NCBI RefSeq assembly: GCF_900176505.1
Contig: NZ_FWYB01000001.1
Location: 766,933-830,932 of the forward strand
DNA: 64,000 nucleotides
Direction of reading: 5' to 3'
Source: Pedobacter nyackensis
GTDB lineage: Bacteria; Bacteroidota; Bacteroidia; Sphingobacteriales; Sphingobacteriaceae
Shown here: positions 28,894 through 37,844 of the stretch, in pieces
How positions within the stretch are numbered: the stretch's first letter is position 1
Layout: every line of letters begins with the position of its first letter
The notes under the pieces: model-generated
The model's database searches: none
What the model saw: only the letters and a program-made list of their open reading frames with translations
What the model was told of the DNA's origin: nothing
Translations under genes and position numbers: made by a program

Positions 28894-29337
28894 ATGGAAA
28901 CATTTGAGCGGATTCTGGTAAAACACAACTGTGTACGAAGAACGGATAAACCGATAGCCCATTTTGAGGATATTGAAAATATTATAGGCTTTAAGCTTCC
29001 ACCTGATTATAGACTGTTCCTGGAAACCTATTGTGGGTTTGAAGAATTTATAGGAGAGGCATATGTTCGTCTTTGGGGTATGGATGAGATTATAGACCAA
29101 AATCAGGGGTATGGTGTTTTTGAAAATCTTCCTGCTACATTAGCAATAGGGGGTAATGGGGGAGGTGAGTTCATCGCAATAACCATAATAGATGAAGGAA
29201 ATTACAGGATTGTAATTTCGCCCTTTATTGATCTGAATGAAGAGTATCATGTAGAGATAGGTAGTTCTTTTACAGACTTTTTAGAACGCTTAAATAATGG
29301 ACATGGATATTTCGATAACATTGATTTAAAAAAGTAA
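28894..29337 (+). CDS. SMI1/KNR4 (SUKH) family protein
   Basis: A 147-residue protein with the SUKH pattern: IENIIGFKLPPDYRLFL at the start, a central WGMDEI, then LPATLAIGGNGGGEFI, and a C-terminal helix FTDFLERLNN. SUKH proteins are the largest known superfamily of immunity proteins against secreted nuclease and other toxins in bacterial conflict. The family call is good. It supports reading the surrounding array as immunity genes, although the matching toxin is not in the window. Confidence 0.82.
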   Translation: METFERILVKHNCVRRTDKPIAHFEDIENIIGFKLPPDYRLFLETYCGFEEFIGEAYVRLWGMDEIIDQNQGYGVFENLPATLAIGGNGGGEFIAITIIDEGNYRIVISPFIDLNEEYHVEIGSSFTDFLERLNNGHGYFDNIDLKK

Positions 29338-29569
29338 TGCTTATGCCTGGTTGGGAATTAGAGAATGCTGTAGAGATTCAAAAGAAGTCTTTGGCCATAT
29401 TTAATCGCCAACTTCGGATATTAACGTTTTTGTTGTGATAAGAATTTGAAAATAAAACAATAAACTACAAAAGTCATTATGAACAATAATAACTATACTG
29501 AGATTGTCGTCGGGCAGCCTGTTTTCTTTATCCTCAAATGAAGTTCTTATATTCGTAAAAAACGCTGTT

Positions 29570-29800
29570 ATGACTAAAATAAAATTGCGCTATACTCTGA
29601 TTCTGATGGTTTATTGCTTGAATTCCTGTACCAAGAGTAATGAAGTAGGCTGCTGGAAATGTACTATTAAAATATCAGGATCTGAAAAAACCAGAACTGT
29701 ATGCGACAAAACATTGCAGGAGGCTATTGAATTAGTGACTAACGAAGAAATCGGGTATTTTGGCAGTAGTGCTAAGAATATTACATGTAAAGGGGATTAA
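29570..29800 (+). CDS. small lipoprotein
   Basis: A 76-residue protein from the chosen start MTKIKLRYTL; an earlier in-frame start would place 22 polar residues before the signal. It has a lipobox CLNSC and a short mature part with CWKC and a C-terminal Cys (NITCKGD). It could fold around one or two disulfides. No family was recognised. Confidence 0.5.
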   Translation: MTKIKLRYTLILMVYCLNSCTKSNEVGCWKCTIKISGSEKTRTVCDKTLQEAIELVTNEEIGYFGSSAKNITCKGD

Positions 29801-29928
29801 AACGAAACATGTATTATTAGGACTAAGAGTTAACATCAGAAACTCCGTACCAGTACTAATTTTAAAATCTGTAAGATTTTTGTACGACGAGACATATGGA
29901 GAACCATAGTGGTATAAACAGATAAATC

Positions 29929-30303
29929 ATGGATAATAAACTAACAGAAAACAGCATCCTGGAACAGGAAAACAAACTTTACAGCGCAATCAAAGATGGC
30001 AATATCACCTCGCTTGACCAGTTGCTGCATGATGACCTGTTGTTCATTCTCCCAAGCGGGGAGACAATAACAAAGGAGATCGATCTGGATACTTATCGCG
30101 ATGGTGCATTAAAGGTCGACGAACTTCTACCAGAAATTGAAAACCTAAATATTATCGATGATATGGCGGTGATCACATTGACAATGAAATTGAACGGAAA
30201 GTTTAATGACGTACCGTTTGAAGCTAACTATCGCTATATCAGGTTTTGGAAAAAATTCGGTGATGGGATTAAAGTAGTAGGCGGAAGCGGAATAGCTATT
30301 TGA
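29929..30303 (+). CDS. NTF2-like (DUF4440/SnoaL-type) protein, copy 1
   Basis: A 124-residue protein with the cone-shaped NTF2-like pattern: a first helix (ENKLYSAIKDGNI), then LDQLLHDDLLFILPSGETI, then strands VITLTMKL and YRYIRFWKK. It has no export signal. DUF4440 proteins are often small enzymes or ligand-binding proteins of unknown role. An almost identical copy lies at 43997-44374, and the homology also covers about 35 bp upstream of the start codon. It ends GIAI, where the other copy reads GIAIF. Confidence 0.75.
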   Translation: MDNKLTENSILEQENKLYSAIKDGNITSLDQLLHDDLLFILPSGETITKEIDLDTYRDGALKVDELLPEIENLNIIDDMAVITLTMKLNGKFNDVPFEANYRYIRFWKKFGDGIKVVGGSGIAI

Positions 30304-30500
30304 CCAGAATAATGATAATTACAGAAACCGTTTGAAATTTCAGGGGTGTCGCCGGTAAACTGTTTAAAGTCCTTAATAAAATGTGACTGGTCGAAAAAAT
30401 TGTTTTCTTAACAGAGTTCCGAAAGTGATTTATTGTTATCCAGATTGTCCAGTACCGTATTGAAACGGACAATAAAGGCAAATTTGAATTGGCTCGGCGT
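30302..30500 (-). pseudogene. AraC-family regulator, C-terminal HTH relic
   Basis: Read on the minus strand, the first half gives RFNTVLDNLDNNKSLSELC and then, after a one-base frameshift, ENNFFDQSHFIKDFKQFTG. Together these are the C-terminal half of the AraC DNA-binding domain, which normally reads DQSHFIRDFK...G.TP. The frameshift and the missing N-terminal part make it non-functional. It overlaps the end of the NTF2-like gene by 2 bp. Confidence 0.75.
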
Positions 30501-30505
30501 TTTGT

Positions 30506-30540
30506 TTGTTCTCTTTTATTAATGCATTGACTTATACGTT
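30506..30540 (+). repeat. short fragment of the 15829 gene
   Basis: The bases coding FSFINALTY match the FSFMNALTY part of the 15829 gene almost base for base (TTTATTAATGCATTGACTTA against TTTATGAATGCATTGACTTA). They sit just beyond the AraC relic and stop abruptly. Bases from here to 30759 contain no other recognised feature. Confidence 0.55.
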
Positions 30541-30759
30541 CCTGCCGCCACCAGTTCGAATGTCAAGACTTAAGTCGAACGTAACGAACCCTATGAGTCA
30601 GAGAAGCGAAGGATCGTGTAAGGAATCAATTTATCTCTTAAATCCCCTATACTTTTTCCTATTTCTATCCATACTAACATTTAGCATATCTGAGTAAACA
30701 ATTGCATTCGAGACATTGCATAGCTATTTGATATTTAATAAAATCCTATGTGACTTGTT

Positions 30760-31155
30760 TTACTGTTTTATAATTCCATCCTCATCTACATCATCAATAG
30801 ACCGAACCGAACTGTCAACTGCCCCTTCAGCAACAAAATCATAATTCAATCCCTTCGGATCATCTCCATACTCATTCGGCCCAATATCACCTTTATAGAA
30901 TAATAGAATTAGCCCGTAAAACGGCAATAACTGCCACCATCCATTAACACCCTTATCATGACAACGCTTTGCACCCTGAGCGAAAATAAACCATAAAAAA
31001 GGAATATATATAACCATACTTACAAGTCGCTCACTTAACTCGCCATGGTCCATATATGGCATAATGAGAAAATGCGGAACGAAAAATATTAAATTACTCA
31101 GCCCATATTCGAGCCTGCGGATCCTGCCATTAAAGGCGAAAGGATTTTTGAACAT
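30760..31155 (-). CDS. DUF805 membrane protein
   Basis: A 131-residue protein with the DUF805 layout: FAFNGRIRRLEYG at the start, three to four membrane helices, and the signature RCHDKGVNGWWQLLPFY. DUF805 proteins are small inner-membrane proteins of unknown function, widespread in bacteria, and often found in mobile or toxin-immunity contexts. The acidic soluble C-terminus (SIDDVDEDGI) is longer than in the shortest members. Confidence 0.88.
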   Translation of the reverse strand: MFKNPFAFNGRIRRLEYGLSNLIFFVPHFLIMPYMDHGELSERLVSMVIYIPFLWFIFAQGAKRCHDKGVNGWWQLLPFYGLILLFYKGDIGPNEYGDDPKGLNYDFVAEGAVDSSVRSIDDVDEDGIIKQ

Positions 31156-31494
31156 ACGTTAATTTAGATTTGGTTAGAGTTTGGAGTAAAAGCGTTCATG
31201 ATTGAGTAGCATTAAAGTTTCACCTGCATCCCTATAAGACATTTACAACAGGTGCTATTTCAAATTTTAGAAATTTAACTTAGAATATCAAGAAAATTTA
31301 CATTTATTATTATTCGGGATAAGCAAGAATTAACCTCAAATGATGGGGATGATTTCAAATGGGCTGTTTGATTAAAGAATTTTTACATATTTGTTATGTC
31401 TAATTAATTAACGAACTCTTTTATGAAAAAGATCTTTATTGCAATTTCATTCTCGAAACTGTACTTCTAGAAGAATACATATCAGAGCATAATG

Positions 31495-31571
31495 GGGCCA
31501 CCCGTATTACCGATACGAGTGGCCATCTTCAAACGATATGCTTGGCCCAGAATCACCGATATATACATGAA
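31495..31571. repeat. 77-bp hairpin repeat, copy 1
   Basis: This copy matches 62484-62560 closely. It opens with a hairpin: GGCCAC (31496-31501) pairs with GTGGCC (31519-31524), and inside it CGTAT pairs with ATACG. In the other copy the inner stem reads CGTAT/ATGCG, which still pairs through a G-U wobble. The hairpin is followed by a shared single-stranded tail ending ATATATACATGAAT. It could be a terminator-like or REP-like element, or the end of a lost insertion element. Confidence 0.55.
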
Positions 31572-31787
31572 TATAATGGTTCTTCGTCACTTTTGGTGCC
31601 CGTTTCTACGGCACCCTTATTAATCTCTTTAAAAGTATGGGAATTTTGCAATTCATACCTGGTTTATAGTTCTATTTTATTGATCGCATCTAATGCGGAC
31701 TCACCATTTTCTAAAGTAATATGATATATATGTTTGAAGCTCAACGTAGTTAAAACCAAAAATAGGACCCGCCCTAGGAGATCTATC

Positions 31788-31935
31788 CAAATAATCTTCT
31801 GTCAAGATCTTTTGAAATTATAACTTTCGGAATTTTATATCAGTTTTTCATAGTTATTTGGTGGAATCCACCAAATTTGTAATAAGGTATCGCTTCTATT
31901 CCAAAGCTTATTACGTTTGTTGCTGAGCAATTCTT
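31788..31935. repeat. 148-bp dispersed repeat, copy 1
   Basis: Nearly identical to 60900-61047, with only a few single-base changes. It contains a perfect inverted repeat, ATTTGGTGG-AAT-CCACCAAAT (31856-31876). It has no coding capacity. It ends 115 bp before the DUF6934-like gene here, and 133 bp before the alpha/beta hydrolase gene in the other copy, so it may act as a shared upstream control region or as the trace of a mobile element. Confidence 0.6.
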
Positions 31936-32049
31936 AACGAAAAATGTCAATACAAGATACAACCTTAACTACTTTTCGCGATCCAGATAAAACACAACTT
32001 AGATATAGAATAAATTCGATCCTTTTAGTTCAAAATTACTGAGTTTTAG

Positions 32050-32502
32050 ATGGCAGAAGACAGATACACTTATTTAAAAATGCCGGAAGAATACTATTAT
32101 GAATTTTACAGCGAAGGTCCGAAAGGCATTATAAAAAAAATAATACGGTACAGACTTATTCAGGAAATACCATTTAAAATTTATAACCTGGGGTTTGGTG
32201 ATTGGGATGAAACTGAGAGCGATGTTGATGATATGGTTAATACCAATAATCAGGATAGACAAAGAGTTCTGGCTACAGTTGCAGATACAGTTTTGGATTT
32301 CTTAAAAAGCCATCCTGATGTATCTGTATTTGCTAGAGGCAGCACGACATCCCGCACAAGACTATACCAAATGAATATTTCTGCATTCTGGAAAGAAATT
32401 TCAGACGCATCCTTTATTGTAAAGGGGTACCAGAATAAAGAATGGAAACCATTCCAAAAGGGTATAAATTTTGAAGCATTTATTATAAGAAAAAAAATAT
32501 GA
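32050..32502 (+). CDS. DUF6934-like protein
   Basis: A 150-residue soluble protein with the central sequence VADTVLDFLKSHPDVSVFA followed by RGSTTSRTRLYQMNI, which is typical of a Bacteroidota family annotated DUF6934. Function is unknown. The gene is followed 27 bp later by a very small gene, and such two-gene sets in this family could be toxin-antitoxin-like. This is a suggestion only. Confidence 0.6.
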   Translation: MAEDRYTYLKMPEEYYYEFYSEGPKGIIKKIIRYRLIQEIPFKIYNLGFGDWDETESDVDDMVNTNNQDRQRVLATVADTVLDFLKSHPDVSVFARGSTTSRTRLYQMNISAFWKEISDASFIVKGYQNKEWKPFQKGINFEAFIIRKKI

Positions 32503-32529
32503 TTATCTTTGTTATCAAGCTATTGTGAA

Positions 32530-32694
32530 ATGGGAAATATAAAAAACAAGAAAAAAACCGAAAAAGTGGTTTCAACTCAAGATGTTGGTTCTGTAGTTAA
32601 ATACGCAAATGCTCCATTTTTCAAGAAAAAGGATGAGGAGGCTATTACATTCCTCAAAAAGCACCCTATTCCTGTCGATTTCTGGAAAAACTAG
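32530..32694 (+). CDS. small basic protein paired with DUF6934-like gene
   Basis: A 54-residue protein starting MGNIKNKKKTEKVV; the seven codons before it in frame are not protein-like. It has a Lys-rich start and ends HPIPVDFWKN. No family was recognised. It lies just downstream of the DUF6934-like gene and probably shares its transcript. Confidence 0.5.
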   Translation: MGNIKNKKKTEKVVSTQDVGSVVKYANAPFFKKKDEEAITFLKKHPIPVDFWKN

Positions 32695-32894
32695 TTCCCT
32701 TTACATGAAGAAGGTTCGCTATGGCATAAATATGCCGTGTCGCATTCCTTCAGGCGCATGACACAACTGTTGTAAAGCGAAACCCGTATACGTACGCCAG
32801 TTCAGCTCATAATACCCTGCAATCCGGGTGATGGAATGGACATTCGGAGTGTTTCGCTATTACACGATAACTTTATATTGTCCTGAAAATGCTT

Positions 32895-33306
32895 CGGTTG
32901 GCTATCGATAACGTAATAGCGATGTATGCCCGTGGCATGAGTACCCGCAATATTTCTGATTATGTAAAGGAAATGGGGTAAAAAATATCCGTTATCTGTA
33001 AAGGGCTGGATAGACAATTGGACGAATTTATCTACGTATTTTGAATATTCCCCAGAAATCAGAAAGGTGATCTATACCACCAGTGCTATAGAAGCAATGC
33101 ATAGACAGATCCGTAAAGTAACTAAAACAAAGGGGGCTTTTACATCGGATCAATCCCTGCTAAAACTTGTGTATCTGTCCTACAAAGACTTCTCTAAAAA
33201 ATGGACGATGCCAATGTGGAACTGGGGGTTGACAATGTCTCAGCTCTATATTAGATTTGGGGATCGATTAAAAGCCTTCGGCGACTTCTTCCTTGGTGGA
33301 GGCTGA
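32895..33306 (+). mobile_element. IS256-family transposase remnant
   Basis: Two parts of a Mutator-type (IS256) transposase survive. The first, RLAIDNVIAMYARGMSTRN, is the early N-terminal region. After a stop and a large deletion, the second runs from KKYPLSVKGWIDNW through IYTTSAIEAMHRQIRKVTK to the end. The middle with the DDE catalytic residues is mostly gone. The relic stops inside a strong hairpin at 33284-33329. The preceding 200 bp look like further decayed sequence without recognisable genes. Confidence 0.8.
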
Positions 33307-33329
33307 AGGGCCTCCACCAAGGAAGAAGT
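33284..33329. terminator. strong bidirectional hairpin at end of IS256 relic
   Basis: A perfect 20-bp inverted repeat with a 6-base loop (TGAAGG). The stem begins ACTTCTTCCTTGG and closes with its complement. The transposase stop codon lies in the loop. There is no long T-run after it. It probably separates the plus-strand relic from the converging minus-strand TlpA gene. Confidence 0.7.
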
Positions 33330-33392
33330 GATGTTTGACAGTTCAGTTTACACTCCCGCCTGCACCAGAGCTGTTGAAATAGTTCAGCAAAA

Positions 33393-34478
33393 TTAATGCA
33401 TTTTACTGTCCTTATATCGCTTTAAACGTCCCTCAGCTAGTTTCAGCATATACTCCCCGCCTTCGAGTTGCTTGAGCTTGTCAATCCAGTCTTGTATTGT
33501 GTCTATTGCCTTATCTTTTTCACCTAGCCTAAAGTATACTTCGGGAAGAGCCTCTCTTAATAAAGGCTGGCCCAACCACGATTTATCCAACAGTGTTGGT
33601 TCCAAGAGTTTTTTTGCATGCAAATAAAATTCTTTCGACAGCCCCTCTTTATTTACAACGATCCATGTAACCCAATACTGCCACCTATCTTCATTTTGAA
33701 TTAAATTCTTGTAGAAAGACAGCGACTTCTTCTGGTCAATATTTATTAGGGCCTCAAAATATACATCAACCACCCCAGCAGCTACTGCTGCAGAATCTTT
33801 ACACAAAGCATCATAATAGGCAAGCGCTTTATCATAATCCTTTTTTTCTATAAATTCATATAACTTCTCACTTGCCAAATTAATCTCCTCACTTTGAGGC
33901 ATCATCAAATAGCGCATAATTCCTGGTCTTCCCGGTTTAGTTTTTTCAGTCAGGTCATAACTCGTTTCACCATTCAATACCTTGGCGAGCATAACATCAA
34001 GTCCGCTATTTCCATACCAGGCAATTTTACCCTGCTGATCAACAATAAATGAGGTTGGAATTCCAGTACTACCAGAGCTAATAAACCAGTTTTCGCTCAT
34101 GGTGCCATCATCTAATCCAACAGTGTAATCTATCTTATCCCCCATTTCACGAACAAAAGAGGCTATTTTGTCTTTAGGTGTCCGGTCTAAAATATTAATC
34201 CCAATAACCTGAACTTTATCTTTATACTGCCTTGCCAATTCACCTAAATGAGGCATAAGTTCTATACAGGGTTTACACCATGTTGCCCAAAACTCAACAA
34301 CATAAACTTTACCATTTTCAAAATTTTTAATCGGCTCTCCCTTTAACCAATGCTTTACGCTTATTTCGGGTGCTTTGTCTCCTATTTTAATAGAACGTTG
34401 AGCATAAATTGGTATTGAACAGATCCACAAGCCTGTAATCACCAACAATTGCTTTTTTAAACTGCTATATTTCTTCAT
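33393..34478 (-). CDS. TlpA-like thioredoxin, exported
   Basis: A 361-residue protein with a signal peptide (ending about IYA|QR). The thioredoxin domain (about 30-170) has the active site WATWCKPC and the TlpA/ResA-type strand VQVIGINI, with a cis-proline in TGIPTSF. The 180-residue C-terminal part is helical, TPR-like. It reduces or isomerises disulfides in the periplasm. Its start overlaps the stop of the DsbD-alpha-like gene by 4 bp (ATGA), so the two are translationally coupled, and it ends the sus-type operon. Confidence 0.85.
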   Translation of the reverse strand: MKKYSSLKKQLLVITGLWICSIPIYAQRSIKIGDKAPEISVKHWLKGEPIKNFENGKVYVVEFWATWCKPCIELMPHLGELARQYKDKVQVIGINILDRTPKDKIASFVREMGDKIDYTVGLDDGTMSENWFISSGSTGIPTSFIVDQQGKIAWYGNSGLDVMLAKVLNGETSYDLTEKTKPGRPGIMRYLMMPQSEEINLASEKLYEFIEKKDYDKALAYYDALCKDSAAVAAGVVDVYFEALINIDQKKSLSFYKNLIQNEDRWQYWVTWIVVNKEGLSKEFYLHAKKLLEPTLLDKSWLGQPLLREALPEVYFRLGEKDKAIDTIQDWIDKLKQLEGGEYMLKLAEGRLKRYKDSKMH

Positions 34479-34921
34479 CTCAGAACAACTTTAAAATCCT
34501 CCACTTGCGGGGGCATACACATTTGCGCATTGCAGCCCATATAAGCCACAGAACCGTTAAGTGTTACCGGCAATTTCCCATTTAACTTTACCTGCTGAAT
34601 AAACTCTACTTTGTTGTAGTAATACTTAACGTCAATGCCAAATGAAGATTCATATTTTTGTTTAAGCTCACCTATTTCTTCTACTTTCCCTAAAATATCC
34701 ACTGACGGATTTTTTTTATAAGTAATGCTTGTAGGAAGAGGGCCTTTATTACCCATAAACTGAGAATAAATGTACCAGCCATCACTTATGGATGCGATAA
34801 GACGAATCTCAAAAGTGTTATCCTTTAGTGGCTTTGCCGAAGCTGTCCACAACACAGGCTGCTGCCCACTTGCCTTATATACCGTTAAAGCAATAATCAA
34901 TAACATCATTATCCTTTTCAT
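34475..34921 (-). CDS. DsbD N-terminal (alpha) domain-like exported protein
   Basis: A 148-residue protein with a signal peptide (to about ASG|QQ) and a beta-sandwich like the periplasmic alpha domain of DsbD: FEIRLIASISDGWYIYSQ, then YYNKVEFIQQVKL, then AYMGCNAQMCMPP, which carries the conserved cysteine pair. In DsbD this domain passes electrons to periplasmic partners. Here it stands alone and is coupled to the TlpA gene, so the pair may form a redox relay. Confidence 0.8.
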   Translation of the reverse strand: MKRIMMLLIIALTVYKASGQQPVLWTASAKPLKDNTFEIRLIASISDGWYIYSQFMGNKGPLPTSITYKKNPSVDILGKVEEIGELKQKYESSFGIDVKYYYNKVEFIQQVKLNGKLPVTLNGSVAYMGCNAQMCMPPQVEDFKVVLR

Positions 34922-34923
34922 AC

Positions 34924-36384
34924 CTATTTCTTTTCTCCCAGCATTAAATAAATATAACCTTTGTGAACAAGCGATTTAAAAGCTTCATTACCTCCATAAT
35001 GCCTCAAAATAATATCCTCCTTAGTAATATATTTTTCGTAGTTACCGGGAACAGGTTCCTCTTGCCTCTTTTTCATCTCTAGCTTACCGATCTCCGCTTC
35101 CGTCTTTTCTGCCCTTTCTATTTTCTCCTGAATGTCTTTCTTTTTTTGACCACTATAGTAACCAGGATTCAGCTTTCCTAACATTCCATATTCTTCATCC
35201 CAGGACCAATTGATCTCAGGGGAGAAATCTCCATCTACCAGTGCTATTTTTGTCCCCAACAGTAAGTCATTTATCCCATCATTATTCCAGTCAGTTACAT
35301 AAACGTTCAAATACCCACCTGGAAAAGCCTTGGTATTGTTTTTGGTGTCGAATAGTGATATACCTTGTTGAAACCTATATTCATTATTCACTTTAACCCC
35401 CTTATAAAACACAACAGCTTTGTCTTTACTAGTAAAATAAGTACTTGTAACTAAAAGATCTAATACCCCATCTCCATCCCAATCTACAACATGCGGAATT
35501 GCGATGTCCCTTATTTTATCGTCGCAAATTGCTTGTCCTTCAGGATCCAATAACAGTTCCCTTAATCCAAATTCGGGATTTGTAGCAGTACCAATATTTT
35601 TGCTGATCCTTAGCCCGGCAAGTCCACCTACAATCATATCATTAAGACCGTCACCTGTAAAATCGCCAAAGCTAACAGCAGAATATGCCCAATAGGACCA
35701 GTCTGTTGGGTCCTTATAGTTTTCTTTGTTATTTTTATAAATGCTGGCATCGCCTTTTTGTTTCAATTTTTCTCCAGGTAAAAACCCCCGCTCAGTACCC
35801 CGGAACCAAAAAACTTCACCTGGTGAGTATCTGCCTGAATACAAGTCTGGAAAGCCATCATTATTTAAATCAACAAACTGTGGTATAAAACTCATACAGC
35901 AAAATTGTGGAATTGAAATTGGTGTTCCATAATCAATAAGGTTCACCGGATATTTATTCGGATTGTCCTTCCAATAAAATCTTGCATCCATATCATCAAC
36001 CATTCTTGCGTAATAAAAGTCGTCCGCAAATTTTGGAGATTCATTTTTTCCGATATTTTCATAAACCCGAATAAAATTTCCGTTACAACTCCCATGTTCA
36101 ATGCCACTGCCAAACTCGCCGATAAGCAGGTCTTTTTTACCATCCCCATTCCAATCCCAAAAAGCAGGAGCCGCCCAGCCCATTCCCTCACTGATCAATG
36201 GTCGTGTATCGGACATTAAAAGAATGGGCTTTCCAAGCTTTGGTGCACCTTTTATAGGTGAAGAAATAATTTCAGGGAAGTTGATTGCTGTACTCGTTTG
36301 AGCAATTATACTCAAAGGGCTGAATAGAAATATTACTGCAGCTATTGTAATAGATAAAGCAGTTATGTTTTTTTGTATTTTCAT
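34924..36384 (-). CDS. FG-GAP/VCBS repeat surface protein
   Basis: A 486-residue exported protein (signal peptide to about IIAQ|T). It contains at least five calcium-binding-type repeats in a row: DWNGDGKKDLLIGEF, DLNNDGFPDLYSGRY, DFTGDGLNDMIVGGL, DWDGDGVLDLLVTST and DWNNDGINDLLLGTK. These form a beta-propeller as in FG-GAP and integrin-alpha-like proteins. A charged coiled coil (ERAEKTEAEIGKLEMKKR) ends it. It probably binds a ligand at the cell surface with SusD. It is followed 2 bp later by the DsbD-alpha-like gene. Confidence 0.82.
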   Translation of the reverse strand: MKIQKNITALSITIAAVIFLFSPLSIIAQTSTAINFPEIISSPIKGAPKLGKPILLMSDTRPLISEGMGWAAPAFWDWNGDGKKDLLIGEFGSGIEHGSCNGNFIRVYENIGKNESPKFADDFYYARMVDDMDARFYWKDNPNKYPVNLIDYGTPISIPQFCCMSFIPQFVDLNNDGFPDLYSGRYSPGEVFWFRGTERGFLPGEKLKQKGDASIYKNNKENYKDPTDWSYWAYSAVSFGDFTGDGLNDMIVGGLAGLRISKNIGTATNPEFGLRELLLDPEGQAICDDKIRDIAIPHVVDWDGDGVLDLLVTSTYFTSKDKAVVFYKGVKVNNEYRFQQGISLFDTKNNTKAFPGGYLNVYVTDWNNDGINDLLLGTKIALVDGDFSPEINWSWDEEYGMLGKLNPGYYSGQKKKDIQEKIERAEKTEAEIGKLEMKKRQEEPVPGNYEKYITKEDIILRHYGGNEAFKSLVHKGYIYLMLGEKK

Positions 36385-36413
36385 CTTTGTTTTTTTAGTA
36401 TTATGTAACTGAT

Positions 36414-37826
36414 CTATTGATAACCTGTATTTTGTGGAAGTAAATTAGGATTAACTATTAATTCGGAATCTGGAATGGGCCAAACAACATCTGAATTATT
36501 CCAACCTGGTTTCGCTAAGGACAAAACAGAATTAATTGTACCTCTTCTCTTTAAATCTAAAAAACGGTGACCATATTCTGTGAAAAGTTCAAATCTTCTT
36601 TGTTTTTGAATTTCTTCTACTATTTCAGTAGCTGTAATTGCAGTTGTATTGGTTAGTCCGGCTGTATTTCTTATTAAATCAACATCTTCTTTCGCGCCTA
36701 TTAAATCACCTTGTTTTGCTCTTGCTTCAGCTCTTATCAGATATTGTTCTGCTAAGCGTAAGATTACAGAATACTCTTGTGAAGATGTTGTTGCTATTCG
36801 CAATTTGTATTTTAATGGATGATACCAAGTATTTGCTCCATTGGTTACTGCTTTTGTCCATTTTACTTTTCGTTGGTCGCCAGTTTCAAAAGCATTTATG
36901 AAATCGCTACGAAGCGCACATAAAGGAGGCGGACCAGAAACAAAAATAAATATTGAACCTTCATTTGTATTTTTCACTGGTGTAGCTGAAGCAAATTGCC
37001 AAATTGTTGTTGTACTATTTCTTTGAAAAACTTTATTTAAATCGTTTTCCCAAACGTAAAGTGGACTATTGATTATAGTAGTGGCTTCATTTATAGCTTC
37101 TAAATTTTTATTTCTATATAAATATACTCTTGAAAGCAACGCATGAACTGCCATTTTATTTGGTCTTGCTTTATCTGGTGATAAATAAGCATCCGTTAAT
37201 AGACCTTTTGCTTCCACTAAATCTGTTTCAATTGCGTCGTAAACTTCTGTTTCAGGTAGTCTTGGGACTTGACGGTTAACTTCATAGTTCGTGCCAGTTA
37301 TATATGGGATTTTGCCATACATTTGCATTAAGTAAAAATGAACTAAAGCACGAACAAATAGTGATTCTCCTTTTAATTGATTTTTTACAGGAGTTGACAA
37401 ATTAGTTGAATTTTCGACACCATTTATAATTGAATTTACATTGTAAATTTGACTGTAACTACTTTTCCAAAGTGTTGAAACCGTTGCGTTATCTGCTGTA
37501 AGTGCATTATTATATATAGGCAATGATATTGTTGATGTTGTATAATCTTGAAGTTCATCTGCATACAAACCTAAATTAACAGAAGAACCTGTTGCTAAAC
37601 CTGTTAAAATTCCACCATCGCGCAATTGTATATAAACTTGAGCCATAGCAGCATTAGCTGTTAATTCACTTTCAAAAACTGTTGTTCCCGTGAGTTGTGA
37701 ATTTGGTAATGGGACTTCTACAAAATCATCACAAGAAGATAAGGTTATCAAAAGCCCAAAAATTGCTATCGAACAAAACTTGTTTACCTGTTTTGATATT
37801 GATAAAATATTACTTTTATTTTTCAT
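36414..37826 (-). CDS. RagB/SusD-family nutrient-binding lipoprotein
   Basis: A 470-residue SusD-type protein. The signal is a lipobox (TLSSCDDF) and the body has the TPR-like helical pattern: TVSTLWKSSYSQIYNVN, then LFVRALVHFYLMQMYG, then the C-terminal RRFELFTEYGHRFLDLKR that marks the family. It sits on the outer surface as a lid for SusC and binds the imported substrate. The gene follows susC by 18 bp. The DNA appears clearly more AT-rich than the genes on either side, like the barrel part of SusC. Confidence 0.93.
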   Translation of the reverse strand: MKNKSNILSISKQVNKFCSIAIFGLLITLSSCDDFVEVPLPNSQLTGTTVFESELTANAAMAQVYIQLRDGGILTGLATGSSVNLGLYADELQDYTTSTISLPIYNNALTADNATVSTLWKSSYSQIYNVNSIINGVENSTNLSTPVKNQLKGESLFVRALVHFYLMQMYGKIPYITGTNYEVNRQVPRLPETEVYDAIETDLVEAKGLLTDAYLSPDKARPNKMAVHALLSRVYLYRNKNLEAINEATTIINSPLYVWENDLNKVFQRNSTTTIWQFASATPVKNTNEGSIFIFVSGPPPLCALRSDFINAFETGDQRKVKWTKAVTNGANTWYHPLKYKLRIATTSSQEYSVILRLAEQYLIRAEARAKQGDLIGAKEDVDLIRNTAGLTNTTAITATEIVEEIQKQRRFELFTEYGHRFLDLKRRGTINSVLSLAKPGWNNSDVVWPIPDSELIVNPNLLPQNTGYQ

Positions 37827-37844
37827 TTTAATTTAATTTAGAAA

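Larger units (their letters stand above)
31156..32049. other. 894-bp gap rich in dispersed repeats, no gene
   Basis: No supported protein gene. It holds a split copy of the repeat seen at 11818 and 60806 (31196-31212 and 31304-31360), one copy of a hairpin repeat (31495-31571) and one copy of a 148-bp repeat (31788-31935). A 60-codon frame at 31542 has no protein-like content. Several distinct repeats packed together here suggest an integration or recombination hotspot. Confidence 0.5.

Noticed and set aside
31542..31724. A 60-codon open frame in the repeat-rich gap.
   Set aside because: It starts inside a hairpin repeat and shows no domain or coding pattern.
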